Positions 42,162 to 51,326 of a DNA stretch of 64,000 nt are shown here, piece after piece. The stretch covers positions 62,001 to 126,000 of the forward strand of contig JAFAEO010000004.1 of NCBI GenBank assembly GCA_023423975.1. The letters are read 5' to 3'. The notes under the pieces were generated by a model, which was given only the letters and a program-made list of their open reading frames with translations, was not told where the DNA came from and made no database searches. Origin of the DNA: Pseudomonadota bacterium. Its GTDB lineage: Bacteria > Pseudomonadota > Gammaproteobacteria > Burkholderiales > Burkholderiaceae_B. Made by a program: the position numbers and the translations under genes. The first letter of the stretch is position 1. The number at the start of each line of letters is the position of its first letter.

Positions 42162-45116
42162 ATGAAAATCATAAAGCCATTCTATCTGGGAACATTAACG
42201 CGGCCCTTCTCCATGCATCGGCAGCATCGCCTGGGAGTCGCGGTTTTTGCCGTTGCCGATTACAGTCGTAATGAAGATCATCCGAGACTCGACCCTGACC
42301 ATTTGCTGTGGCGCGACCTGTTGCCCCAACTGGATTGCGAAGGAATGATCGACCAGTTCATTCCCAAGCCTCAGGCCGAGTATCTGGTTAGCGGATTTGC
42401 GACCACTGAATTTGCGCAACAGGACAACCAATGTGCGTTGCGTGTTCAGGTAGGCGATCTGGAAAAAACCCTGATGGTCTCTGGCCAGCGCTCCTGGTTA
42501 AATGGCCGACTGACAGCACCTGAACCGTTCGAGCGCATCGAAGTCACCTGGGAAAATGCGTTCGGCGGAGCCTCTTTTGCCGAGAATCCGTCGGGCAAAG
42601 GGGCCGATTCGGTCACCGTGGACGCCATTGCCACACGACTGGCGCCTAATATAGAACATCCCTCGGCTCGTATGGGGACACAGGACAGTAAGGTTGAACC
42701 TGCCAGCTTCGGCCCGATCCCACTCATGCGTCCCAGCCGCTTCGCCCTGGGCGGCAGCTATTCTGAAGAATGGCTAAAAAAAGATTTCCCCGGGTTCTTC
42801 CCCAATTTGGATCCGACCATCTTCAATGCAGCCAGCCCTGACCAGCGCTGGCCCAATCGCGACTGCCTGCCTGACAGCGCGCCGTTTACCATCTGGAATA
42901 TGACACCCGGCCAGCCGTACTGGCAAGGCGCGCTGCCCGATTGGAAGGCACGTTGCTTCGTCATAAAAAGCACACGATCACGCGAAGAGGAACTCCATGT
43001 TGCCCATGGCCGCAGCGCCGACGGAACACTCGGACACGGTCATCATCAAGACTCGCAACGGCAGAATACAAACGCGCAAGGCCCGGCCCAAACCTTTGGG
43101 CAAACCACAGACGCAAAAGAACAACACGAGGCGTTCCTCGAGATCCCGTTGCGAGCCACCACGGCATGGTTCCTGCCCCATGAAAAAAAAGTGATTCTGA
43201 TTTACCACGGCTCACAGGAGATTGCGGAGGAAGACGCTGCAGACATCAAGTGCATCATGCCCGCGCTGGAAAAACCCGGACAGCAACGCGATACCGCGTG
43301 GTACCAGCGGGTTATGGAACAACGTCGCGACCCCGAGCATGGCGCCATGTATGCCTTTATGGATAGCGAGCTTGTGCCGCAAGACCTATTGAATCCACTG
43401 GATTTTCTGGACATGGAAGTGACCCGCCTGGCCCGCTGGCAAAAGGCGATCGTTCGGAAAGATCAAATGATTGGCGAGCAGCGCGCGCTTATTGCGGAAT
43501 CGGGATACGATCCGGACGAATACATGCCAATCGTAATGGGACCAGAGCGGCAATATTCTGTGCAGGATGTGCCAGAACTGATGCAAGCGCTCAAAGCCTT
43601 GCCGGAACAGGCAGAACAGATCAGGACCGAGCAACGGGCAGAAGCACGCAAACAGTCGCTCGCGCCAGAACTGACCGAGGCCATCCTGGAAAATCAGATC
43701 CAGGCTCCCCCCGGCCCACCCCGCCCGATTGCCGAACAGCTTGAAGATCTTATGCAAGGCGACCTGGAGCAGATCAGGCATAAATATAAGGATGTACTGG
43801 ATGTATGGCAAGAACATCAACCCAGGGAACTTGCCGAACTCAGCGCCCTGCCGGGCGCCGGCGCCAGTACTGAGATAAACCAGGGCATAAACCAGCAAAC
43901 GGGCCGGCAACAGGCGCTGGACAAATCGATGGATACCGATGAATTTCGGACATCGAACAGCCGGTTTCGTCAGAGAGCAGAGGAAATCCTCGAAATGCCC
44001 GAATTTGCGGCTCTGGAACGCCTCAAGCGCATGGAACCGCTCAATCGTAAAATGTACCTGTACTCGGTGCAGATGCAGGAAGGGGTCACCCGAGTATCCC
44101 GACATCGCAGCGAACATATCCGCGCGCAAGTGCAGGAACGGTACGATACGGGCAAAGATCTGTCCATGATGGACCTGACGGGGGCAGATCTTTCAGGCAT
44201 GCAACTATCGGGGGCAGATCTGCATGGCACCTTCATGGAAGCCGCAGACCTGAGCGGTAGCGACCTGTCCGGCTGTAATTTATCGGAAGCGGTGCTGGCC
44301 CGCACGACGCTGGACGGATGCAATCTGAGCCATGCCAACCTGGATAGCGCCAATCTTTCGGTCATTCAGGCAAAACGGGTCCGGTTTGAAGGCGCCAGCC
44401 TGGACGCAAGCATTATCGAACAAAGCACGTTTTTCGAATGTGATTTTTCTGGAGCGCGCCTCGCGCAATTGCTGTTGAACAAAATCCGGTTTGAAAAATG
44501 CTCGTTTGTGGACGCCGCGCTTTTTCAATGCATCTATACCGAGTGCGAATTTACGGAAAATGCACTGGGCGCGCGCATGACTCGCACGACATTTCTGCAA
44601 TCGCAGCTCAAACGAAACCGATATGCAGGGGCATTCCTGGACAGCAGCCACTTCGTCCAAAGCTCGCTGCACGGCGAAGTATTCGGCCTTGGTCGATTCC
44701 TGAACGTAGCGATGGCCTATCACACCACAGTGCTGGAATGCTCATTTGCCCATGCACAGTTCAAGCAATGCAATCTGCGAGGGTTGCAACTGGACGGGCA
44801 AGACTTTACCCATGCCGATATGAGTATGACGGATTTTTCTGAAACCTCCCTGCAAGGCAGCACGCTCTGCAAAATGACCGCCAGGGACGCATTGTTTGTC
44901 CGTGCCGATCTGCGCCACACCCAGGGCGAACATGCCAATCTGATACAAGCGACCATGACCGGGGCAAACCTGGAGAATGCCGATTTTTCAAAAGCCAACT
45001 TTTTCCGTGCCAATTTGGGTCGCGCTCGCCTGGATGAAACTACCGACCTGGACCAAGCCTGCACGACTCAGGCTAACCTGTACCCCTTGCGGGATCATCA
45101 GGGGAATGGCTCATGA
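42162..45116 (+). CDS. DUF2169 type VI secretion protein fused to pentapeptide repeats
   Basis: 984 residues. The N-terminal 330 or so form a DUF2169 domain (NGRLTAPEPFERIEVTWENAFGG), a family regularly linked to VgrG and PAAR genes and thought to act as an adaptor/chaperone for effector loading. A charged helical middle part follows. About 300 C-terminal residues are pentapeptide repeats (LTGADLSGMQLSGADLHGTF onward), a DNA-mimicking beta-helix in other proteins. The next gene overlaps by four bases. It may be an adaptor, a structural cargo or itself the effector. Confidence 0.85.
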   Translation: MKIIKPFYLGTLTRPFSMHRQHRLGVAVFAVADYSRNEDHPRLDPDHLLWRDLLPQLDCEGMIDQFIPKPQAEYLVSGFATTEFAQQDNQCALRVQVGDLEKTLMVSGQRSWLNGRLTAPEPFERIEVTWENAFGGASFAENPSGKGADSVTVDAIATRLAPNIEHPSARMGTQDSKVEPASFGPIPLMRPSRFALGGSYSEEWLKKDFPGFFPNLDPTIFNAASPDQRWPNRDCLPDSAPFTIWNMTPGQPYWQGALPDWKARCFVIKSTRSREEELHVAHGRSADGTLGHGHHQDSQRQNTNAQGPAQTFGQTTDAKEQHEAFLEIPLRATTAWFLPHEKKVILIYHGSQEIAEEDAADIKCIMPALEKPGQQRDTAWYQRVMEQRRDPEHGAMYAFMDSELVPQDLLNPLDFLDMEVTRLARWQKAIVRKDQMIGEQRALIAESGYDPDEYMPIVMGPERQYSVQDVPELMQALKALPEQAEQIRTEQRAEARKQSLAPELTEAILENQIQAPPGPPRPIAEQLEDLMQGDLEQIRHKYKDVLDVWQEHQPRELAELSALPGAGASTEINQGINQQTGRQQALDKSMDTDEFRTSNSRFRQRAEEILEMPEFAALERLKRMEPLNRKMYLYSVQMQEGVTRVSRHRSEHIRAQVQERYDTGKDLSMMDLTGADLSGMQLSGADLHGTFMEAADLSGSDLSGCNLSEAVLARTTLDGCNLSHANLDSANLSVIQAKRVRFEGASLDASIIEQSTFFECDFSGARLAQLLLNKIRFEKCSFVDAALFQCIYTECEFTENALGARMTRTTFLQSQLKRNRYAGAFLDSSHFVQSSLHGEVFGLGRFLNVAMAYHTTVLECSFAHAQFKQCNLRGLQLDGQDFTHADMSMTDFSETSLQGSTLCKMTARDALFVRADLRHTQGEHANLIQATMTGANLENADFSKANFFRANLGRARLDETTDLDQACTTQANLYPLRDHQGNGS

Positions 45117-46183
45117 CCACGCTTGCAGAATTACGGGAACTGTCGCGCATTGGCGATTCACTGAGCGACGAGGTCATTGACTTTGATCTGGACTCAGAAG
45201 ACCTGTCGGCCATGACTTTCCAGGAGGTCACCTTCAAAGGCATCTCCATGACAGGCGCCAACCTTGCCGAAGCGGTGTTTTTGCGATGCCGTTTTGAACA
45301 GTGCGACCTGAGTTCAAGCAATCTGAGACTATCGCTATTCACCGAATGCCATATGGACAACTGCAATATTGCAAACAGCATTCTGGATGTCACGCAATTT
45401 AATGAATCCACGCTCGTCAATTGCAACTTCGAATACATCACAAGTGAGAATTCGGTATTTCGCAAATGCAATATGCAAAGATCCCGCCTGCTGTTCGACA
45501 GCAACGTCATGACCCTCATGGACAGTATTGATCTGTCTGGTGCCGACATGGGCGGGAACGTGCTGGAGCAGTTCACTTTCATGCATTGTGATCTGACGCA
45601 ACTGGCGTGGCCTGATACCCGTTTTGACCGTGTGGTATTTTTCGAATGCCATATGGATGGGGTGGACCTGACCCAGCGGCATTTGCAGGCCTGCCAGTTC
45701 ATCGATACCTCGCTCAAAGCGGCAAGGTTTGTCCACGCCGAGCTGCCGCAGTGCAGCTTCAAGGGTTGCCAGTTGCAGCAGGCAGACTTTAGGAACGCAA
45801 TCGCAACCAACGCACTTTTTCCGCAGGCGGATCTGACGGGGGCCGATTTTTCCGGTGCCCGCCTGCATCAAACTTTATGGCCCGAATCGTGTCTTGCCAA
45901 TTGCAATTTTTCACGAACATTGCTGGATATGAGCGTATTCCACCTGGCCAATTGCGAGAATGCCAATTTCAGTCACAGCGACCTGTCATTCTCGGACTTT
46001 ACCGGAGCCAACCTCAGTGGCATTCTCTGGATTCAAACCAAATTATCACGCACCCGGCTGCACCGTACCCTAGTTACGGATGCGGCCCTCAAGAAGCAAC
46101 CCGGTGTGATTGAAAAAGATCCTGATCTTTTTGAAGCTGAAATTTTTAGCGCCCACCTGCAGCCTGGCGCGAACTGGAGTTGA
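45113..46183 (+). CDS. Pentapeptide-repeat protein of the type VI cargo cluster
   Basis: 356 residues, pentapeptide repeats from about residue 20 to 320 (ITGANLAEAVFLRC-type coils, QADLTGADFSGARL). There is no signal peptide or membrane segment. The start overlaps the preceding stop (ATGA) and it ends just before the PAAR-like gene. It is unusually rich in Cys at the coil corners (ECHMDNCNIANS). The role is unknown: cargo, gyrase-targeting effector or assembly factor are possibilities. Confidence 0.82.
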   Translation: MTTLAELRELSRIGDSLSDEVIDFDLDSEDLSAMTFQEVTFKGISMTGANLAEAVFLRCRFEQCDLSSSNLRLSLFTECHMDNCNIANSILDVTQFNESTLVNCNFEYITSENSVFRKCNMQRSRLLFDSNVMTLMDSIDLSGADMGGNVLEQFTFMHCDLTQLAWPDTRFDRVVFFECHMDGVDLTQRHLQACQFIDTSLKAARFVHAELPQCSFKGCQLQQADFRNAIATNALFPQADLTGADFSGARLHQTLWPESCLANCNFSRTLLDMSVFHLANCENANFSHSDLSFSDFTGANLSGILWIQTKLSRTRLHRTLVTDAALKKQPGVIEKDPDLFEAEIFSAHLQPGANWS

Positions 46184-46184
46184 T

Positions 46185-46571
46185 ATGTTAGCAAATACCC
46201 AAATGTTCGGACTGGACTTGGCCTTTCCCGATGTCTGCCTGACCCCGCCCACGATTCCCATTCCCTACCCAAATATTGCCATGGGCATGATGGCGATTCC
46301 CATCTGTTTTAATATCCTGAAATGCTTTGCCCCCGCACACAACATGATGACCTTCACACCCATCAGTCTGGGCGATATTCCAGGTGTGATTGGCGGCGTG
46401 GTATCCCACACCGTCATGAGCCTCAAACGCGATTTGACGGGTGCCTTTACGGTACTGCTGCGCGGCCTGCCCGCGACGCGTCTGACCAGCATCACGCTGC
46501 AAAATACCTTCAATATGATAGGGATACGGGCTGTGCCAAGCCAGCCCAAGGTGTTTGTGCTGGCCGCTTGA
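46185..46571 (+). CDS. PAAR-like (DUF4150) tip protein
   Basis: 128 residues, matching the DUF4150/PAAR-like family that caps the VgrG spike: FPDVCLTPPTIPIPYPNIA near the start, MTFTPISLGDIPGVIGGVVSHT in the middle, and ATRLTSITLQN near the end. It has no C-terminal toxin extension. The ATG follows the pentapeptide gene stop by one base. Confidence 0.88.
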   Translation: MLANTQMFGLDLAFPDVCLTPPTIPIPYPNIAMGMMAIPICFNILKCFAPAHNMMTFTPISLGDIPGVIGGVVSHTVMSLKRDLTGAFTVLLRGLPATRLTSITLQNTFNMIGIRAVPSQPKVFVLAA

Positions 46572-46623
46572 AGTGAGCCTGGGCGGACCGTTTGTAAGAT
46601 GTCTGTGGCAAACATTATTTTCA

Positions 46624-46711
46624 CGAACGAGCCGCTGGGCGAAACACAAATCCAATATGCTGGAAGTGGCTGCCCGAAGTGGTGAACTATATGTGTTTGC
46701 TGAGAGCATTT
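46624..46711 (+). pseudogene. glmS: Fragment of a second glmS gene
   Basis: About 88 bases align with codons near 520-545 of the intact glmS at 20101. The frame encodes KSNMLEVAARSGELYVF then a stop; the intact GlmS has KSNMQEVSARGGELYVF. Upstream, the corresponding nucleotides (AACGAG..CTGG) continue to match through a small deletion and a one-base insertion. No start or remaining body exists, so it is a relic. It lies immediately after the type VI cargo cluster. No other feature was seen in 46572-46771. Confidence 0.75.
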
Positions 46712-46771
46712 GACCGAACTCACAGACAAGTCTAGCCGTCGACCTCAGCACTCCACCCACGTCGGGCACGT

Positions 46772-47758
46772 TCAGCGATTCACATCCACCACCACGCGGC
46801 CGCGCACTTTTCCAGCGAGCAATTCACTGGCCACTGCCAGCGTCTGCTCCAGCGATATGGTTTTCTGCCCGATCACCGCAAGTTTGGCTGGATCCAGATC
46901 GCGGGCAATCGCATCCCATGCAGACTGGCGATACTTGCGAGGACAATACACACTGTCAATGCCTGCCAGTGTGATGCCACGCAAAATGAAGGGTGCTACC
47001 GTGGCCGGAAAATCCATCCCTTGCGCCAGGCCACAAGCGGCGACGATGCCGCCGTATCGGGTTCCTGCGCAGACATTGACCAGCGTATGGCTGCCCACAC
47101 TATCGACGGCGCCTGCCCAGCGCTCCTTGGCCAGTGGTTTGCCGGGTACACTCAGTGTATTGCGGTCAATAATATCCGCTGCGCCCAGACGCTTAAGGTA
47201 ATCCGCCTCTTCGGGCCTACCGGTAGAGGCCATGACACGGTAACCGAGTGTGCTCAGCAACGCCACGGCCACACTGCCGACGCCACCCGCTGCACCGGTA
47301 ACCAGAATATCACCATCGCCGGCCTCAAGACCATGCTTTTGCAGCGCCATAACACAAAGCATGGCGGTGTAGCCAGCTGTGCCGATAGCCATCGCCTGCT
47401 CGGAGGTAATTGTCTCCGGACGCCGGATCAGCCAATCGCCTTGCACTCTCGCTTGCTGCGCCATCCCGCCCCAATGGGTCTCACCCGCGCCCCATCCATT
47501 CATAATGACGGCATCGCCTGCCTTGAAATCGGGATGCCGACTTTCCCGTACGATGCCGGATAAATCTATGCCCGGAATCATGGGAAATTGACGAACCACC
47601 GGCCCCTTGCCGGTAATGGCCAGGGCGTCCTTGTAATTTAACGTGGAATGCTCAACGTCGATCAGGACGTCGCCTTCGGGCAAGTGAGCAGAATCCATTC
47701 GGGACTGGACGGTTCGATACCCCTTGTCGTCCTTATCTATTACCAATGCGTTAAACAT
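46772..47758 (-). CDS. AcuI/YhdH-family NADPH-dependent acryloyl-CoA reductase-like oxidoreductase
   Basis: 328 residues of the medium-chain dehydrogenase superfamily. The N-terminus MFNALVIDKDD and the blocks TLNYKDALAITGKGPVVR, WGAGETHWGGMAQQARV and VTGAAGGVGSVAVALL match the YhdH/AcuI group, which reduces acryloyl-CoA. It is the third gene of a CoA-transferase - Bug - oxidoreductase operon, consistent with a CoA-thioester pathway for an unsaturated acid. AGGAG precedes ATG 47758. Confidence 0.88.
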   Translation of the reverse strand: MFNALVIDKDDKGYRTVQSRMDSAHLPEGDVLIDVEHSTLNYKDALAITGKGPVVRQFPMIPGIDLSGIVRESRHPDFKAGDAVIMNGWGAGETHWGGMAQQARVQGDWLIRRPETITSEQAMAIGTAGYTAMLCVMALQKHGLEAGDGDILVTGAAGGVGSVAVALLSTLGYRVMASTGRPEEADYLKRLGAADIIDRNTLSVPGKPLAKERWAGAVDSVGSHTLVNVCAGTRYGGIVAACGLAQGMDFPATVAPFILRGITLAGIDSVYCPRKYRQSAWDAIARDLDPAKLAVIGQKTISLEQTLAVASELLAGKVRGRVVVDVNR

Positions 47759-47842
47759 TTTCACTCCTGTTATATAACGATTTACTGTTGTGCGCTCCGC
47801 TGGCGCCACGCGCCCGGCTGCAATATCGGTCATGCTGCAATG

Positions 47843-48796
47843 CTAATCAACCGTCAAAGCCGCCTGCTGCACGCCATTGCCCCAGCGCTCGTATTCGGCC
47901 GCCATGAATCGGCGAAATTCCGGCGTTGGCATCGTGCGCGGCACAGCGCCTAACGCGGCGTACTTGCTGCGCACCGCTTCTGACTGTATTACCTTCATTG
48001 CCGCTTTATTGAGCCTGGCCACGCGATCCGCAGGCACTCCTTTGGGCATCATCAGGCCAAGCCACGCGCTGAGCCTGAAGTCTTTTACTCCCAACTCAGC
48101 CAGTGTCGGCACATCCGAAAAGGCCGGCAATCTTTCAGAATAAGTCGTTGCCAGAAGCCGTAATTTTCCGGCGCGTATCTGTGTCTGGGTGACCGCTACG
48201 GTATCGATGGCTGCCTGCACACCGCCGCCAACCACGTCTGCCATAGAACGAGCACTGCCGGAATAGGGTATATGCGCGATTTTCATCCCGGTATGCTGCT
48301 TGAGTTCTTCCATGCCTAGATGCGACAGCGTTCCATTACCCGATGACGCATAGTTCAGTTTACCCGGGTGGTCTTTGACATAGCTGACCAGTTCTTTATA
48401 GGACTGCGCGGGCAACTTTGGATTAACGACTAACAGCATGGGCAGATCCGCCACCAACGCCACAGGTTCGAAATCACTGAGAGTCGCATACCCTACATTT
48501 TTATACAGATGCGGATTGACGACGAGAGAAGCCAGGGCTGCCAGTACCATGGTGCGACCGTCCGGCTCGCTACGCTTGAGCGCAGCCAGGGCCACGCTGC
48601 CACCCTGCCCTGGCCGATTCTCTACAATAAAGTTTTCCTGCAACTCGCGCGATAACTCCTGCGCAAGCAGACGCGCAACCTGGTCTGTCGCCTGCCCTGG
48701 AGGAAATCCAACAATAATCTTATTTACCTTATCGCCCTGCGCCTGGGCGAATGAAGCCACCACCGCCATCAATAGGCAAAATATCAGCCTTGTCAT
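47843..48796 (-). CDS. Tripartite tricarboxylate transporter (Bug) substrate-binding protein
   Basis: 317 residues with a signal peptide ending ASFAQA. The mature start VNKIIVGFPPGQATDQVARLL and the NYASSGNGTLSHLGMEELKQ loop are typical of Bug proteins, which bind small carboxylates in the periplasm. No TctA/TctB membrane genes are near. AAGGAG sits before ATG 48796; a TTG one codon earlier is also open. It lies between the CoA-transferase and the AcuI-like gene on one transcript. Confidence 0.92.
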   Translation of the reverse strand: MTRLIFCLLMAVVASFAQAQGDKVNKIIVGFPPGQATDQVARLLAQELSRELQENFIVENRPGQGGSVALAALKRSEPDGRTMVLAALASLVVNPHLYKNVGYATLSDFEPVALVADLPMLLVVNPKLPAQSYKELVSYVKDHPGKLNYASSGNGTLSHLGMEELKQHTGMKIAHIPYSGSARSMADVVGGGVQAAIDTVAVTQTQIRAGKLRLLATTYSERLPAFSDVPTLAELGVKDFRLSAWLGLMMPKGVPADRVARLNKAAMKVIQSEAVRSKYAALGAVPRTMPTPEFRRFMAAEYERWGNGVQQAALTVD

Positions 48797-48844
48797 CAAT
48801 AGTCTCCTTTGGTTGTTGTAGATCTGACGTCATTGTGCTGTCGT

Positions 48845-50053
48845 CTATATCACGCCCTGATGGCGCATTTCTTCGATTTCCTGATCGTTAAATCCTAAAG
48901 AGGTATAAACGGCCTCGTTATCCTGACCCATACCAGGCCCCGTGCTGTGAATTTTTCCAGGCGTTTCGGAAAAGCGCGGTACAACGCATTGCATACGTAC
49001 CGGCCCCAACTCATCGTCATCTACAGTCACGATGGCTTCACGTGCCTGGAAATGCGGGTCGGCCATGACATCCGATGCATCATAAATGGGCGAAAACCCG
49101 ACATGCGCGCGATCCAGCCGTTGCTGCAGCTGCTGAAGGGTCAGACTGGCAATGCGCTCGGAAAGCATGCCATCCAATGCCTCGCGATGCATTACACGCG
49201 TGGGATTGTCCACAAAGCGGGGATCCTCCAGCAAAGCCGGCAGATCCAGGGCATGGCATAGCCGTTCGTAAATGCTTTGGGTGGATGCCGCAATGGACGC
49301 CCATTTACCATCCTGAGTGCGGTAGACGTTGCCAGGAGCTGCATACTGACTCAAATTGCCCGAACCGACCCGTGTTGCTCCTAACTGGTCATATTCGATG
49401 GCGAGAAAATCCAGCGTCCGTAGCATGGCTTCGGTAACGGAAACATCAATTTCCTGACCCCTGCTTTCCGGTTGTGCACGCAAGCGACTGAGTTCGGCCA
49501 GGATACCGATAGCACCGAACAGGCCCCCCACCGCATCCGAAATGGGGTAGCCCAGATGCAATGGGCTGCCCCCCACTTCGCCGCACATGCGGGTAAAACC
49601 GCTCATTGATTCAAAAACACGTGCGAAACCAGGACGATTACGATAGGGACCTGTCTGCCCAAAGCCTGTTACACGCAAGATGATGAGACGCCGGTTAATA
49701 CCATGCATCCATTCCTTGGTAATACCCCAGCGGTCCAAAGTATCAGGACGGAAGTTTTCGACAACCACGTCGAATTCTGGCAAAAGTCGTTCCAGCACGG
49801 TTTTCGCACCGGCCTTGCGCAAATCAAGCGTGATACCGCGCTTGTTGCGATTGGTCACTTTCCACCAAAGGGGAACGCCATTTTTGTGCGGCGCCAGGGC
49901 GCGCAGGCCGTCACCTTTGCCGGGCAGTTCCACTTTAAGGACTTCCGCCCCCAAGTCTGCCAGTAGCGTCGACGCATAAGGCCCTGCTATAACCGTCGAC
50001 AAATCCAGAATACGTAAGCCTTGCAGCGGGCCATGAGCGTTTTCAGAAGTCAA
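48845..50053 (-). CDS. Class III CoA-transferase (CaiB/BaiF family)
   Basis: 402 residues. LQGLRILDLSTVIAGPYASTLLADLGAEVLKVE is the family N-terminus; the catalytic Asp is expected in the conserved block around residue 170 (ISDAVGGLFGAIGILAEL region). It activates a carboxylic acid by CoA transfer. The start codon is TTG at 50053, preceded by AAGGAA. It is the first gene of the operon and divergent from a LysR regulator. Confidence 0.93.
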   Translation of the reverse strand: MTSENAHGPLQGLRILDLSTVIAGPYASTLLADLGAEVLKVELPGKGDGLRALAPHKNGVPLWWKVTNRNKRGITLDLRKAGAKTVLERLLPEFDVVVENFRPDTLDRWGITKEWMHGINRRLIILRVTGFGQTGPYRNRPGFARVFESMSGFTRMCGEVGGSPLHLGYPISDAVGGLFGAIGILAELSRLRAQPESRGQEIDVSVTEAMLRTLDFLAIEYDQLGATRVGSGNLSQYAAPGNVYRTQDGKWASIAASTQSIYERLCHALDLPALLEDPRFVDNPTRVMHREALDGMLSERIASLTLQQLQQRLDRAHVGFSPIYDASDVMADPHFQAREAIVTVDDDELGPVRMQCVVPRFSETPGKIHSTGPGMGQDNEAVYTSLGFNDQEIEEMRHQGVI

Positions 50054-50192
50054 TTCCTGTTCCTTGGAAGTTGTAATCTGTAGACGATTCTAGGGACTTT
50101 CATATATGATGAATACACATCTTGAGGATATCAGATATGTAATTTATGCAATTCTGCCCAAAGCCCAAAACGAACAGGAAACACAGCCCGAT

Positions 50193-51113
50193 ATGTCCGA
50201 TACAGTCGATTCCTCCATCGCAGTTGCAGGCTTGAAAGCCGCTATCCGGGTAGCCAGCCATGGCAGTTTTTTGCGTGCCGCCATTTCGATGGGCGTCTCG
50301 CAATCCCAATTGAGCAGACGGGTAGCCGGCCTGGAGAACCGCTTGGGGCAAAAACTCTTTTATCGTCACGGGCGGGGGGTCGCCCTGACCGATTTCGGGC
50401 AACGCATCATGCCGCGCGTTCAATCGCTGATAGCCGAACTGGAAGCCTTCGATGCGCTGGTGTCTGATACCCGGGCTCAATTATCAGGAGATGTCACGGT
50501 TGGCGTTATTCCGCTCGTGTCGCGCCACTTGGCATCCAGCCTGGTACGCCGGCTGCAATCCACGCATCCCGGCATCCGGCTGCGGATGCTGGAAGCCTAC
50601 AGCGGCCAGGTTGAGGAATGGTTAAGCAGCGGGCGTGTCGACATTGGCGTGTTCAATCGCTACGGCGGTACCCGACCCGTTTGCGCCGACCCGCTCATGC
50701 GTGGCCAGGTATCAGTCATCGGCACACCCGACCACCTCTTGCTTCGGCAGAAGGAAATTCCCTTTGACGTTCTGCAGGGAATCCCAATCGCCATGCCGGC
50801 CCGTCCCAATAGCCTTACAGACCGCATCCTTGGCGCTGCGGCCAGCCATGGAATCTCTCTGAACATTGCCCTGGAAGCCGGCACCTCGTCGCTGATCCAG
50901 GAAGCCATGCTGGCGTCCGGATTTGTGACCCTATCGCCTGCCGGCACTTACGCAAAAGCCATCAGCAACAACCAGTTAACCGCTCGTTACCTGTGCAACC
51001 CAAGCGTGGAGCAAACCACCTGGATCGCTACATCAAGGCAGCATCCATTAACAGCCGCTTCGCGTGCTGTGGAAAAATTCATCAAAGAAATTCTGTATAC
51101 ATCGACCCAGTGA
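50193..51113 (+). CDS. LysR-family transcriptional regulator
   Basis: 306 residues with helix-turn-helix SFLRAAISMGVSQSQLSRRVAGLENRLG and an effector-binding domain. The frame is open from ATG 50106, but ATG 50193 gives the usual LysR length. It also leaves the AT-rich stretch 50100-50140 (with TTCATATATGATGAA) free as a control region. It probably controls the divergent CoA-transferase/Bug/AcuI-like operon. Confidence 0.88.
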   Translation: MSDTVDSSIAVAGLKAAIRVASHGSFLRAAISMGVSQSQLSRRVAGLENRLGQKLFYRHGRGVALTDFGQRIMPRVQSLIAELEAFDALVSDTRAQLSGDVTVGVIPLVSRHLASSLVRRLQSTHPGIRLRMLEAYSGQVEEWLSSGRVDIGVFNRYGGTRPVCADPLMRGQVSVIGTPDHLLLRQKEIPFDVLQGIPIAMPARPNSLTDRILGAAASHGISLNIALEAGTSSLIQEAMLASGFVTLSPAGTYAKAISNNQLTARYLCNPSVEQTTWIATSRQHPLTAASRAVEKFIKEILYTSTQ

Positions 51114-51326
51114 CAGGAGGGCAAGAGAGACGGAAACAATGCCAGTTGTGTTTGATATATGGCACCAGCACGCAATCGCCGAAAATCCACACCCATTTTG
51201 GTGATTCTTTTGCGCTGCTTTCGCGGCACAGCGCATATCATCTCGACACAAAGGAAATAAATGATGACTGAAATAGGAATGCTAACGTCCGGATCTCTCA
51301 CTCACCACACATCGAGGGTTCAATCT

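Noticed and set aside
43386..44129. 247-codon minus-strand frame within the DUF2169 gene
   Set aside because: Antisense shadow; the plus-strand frame is continuous with clear DUF2169 and pentapeptide features.
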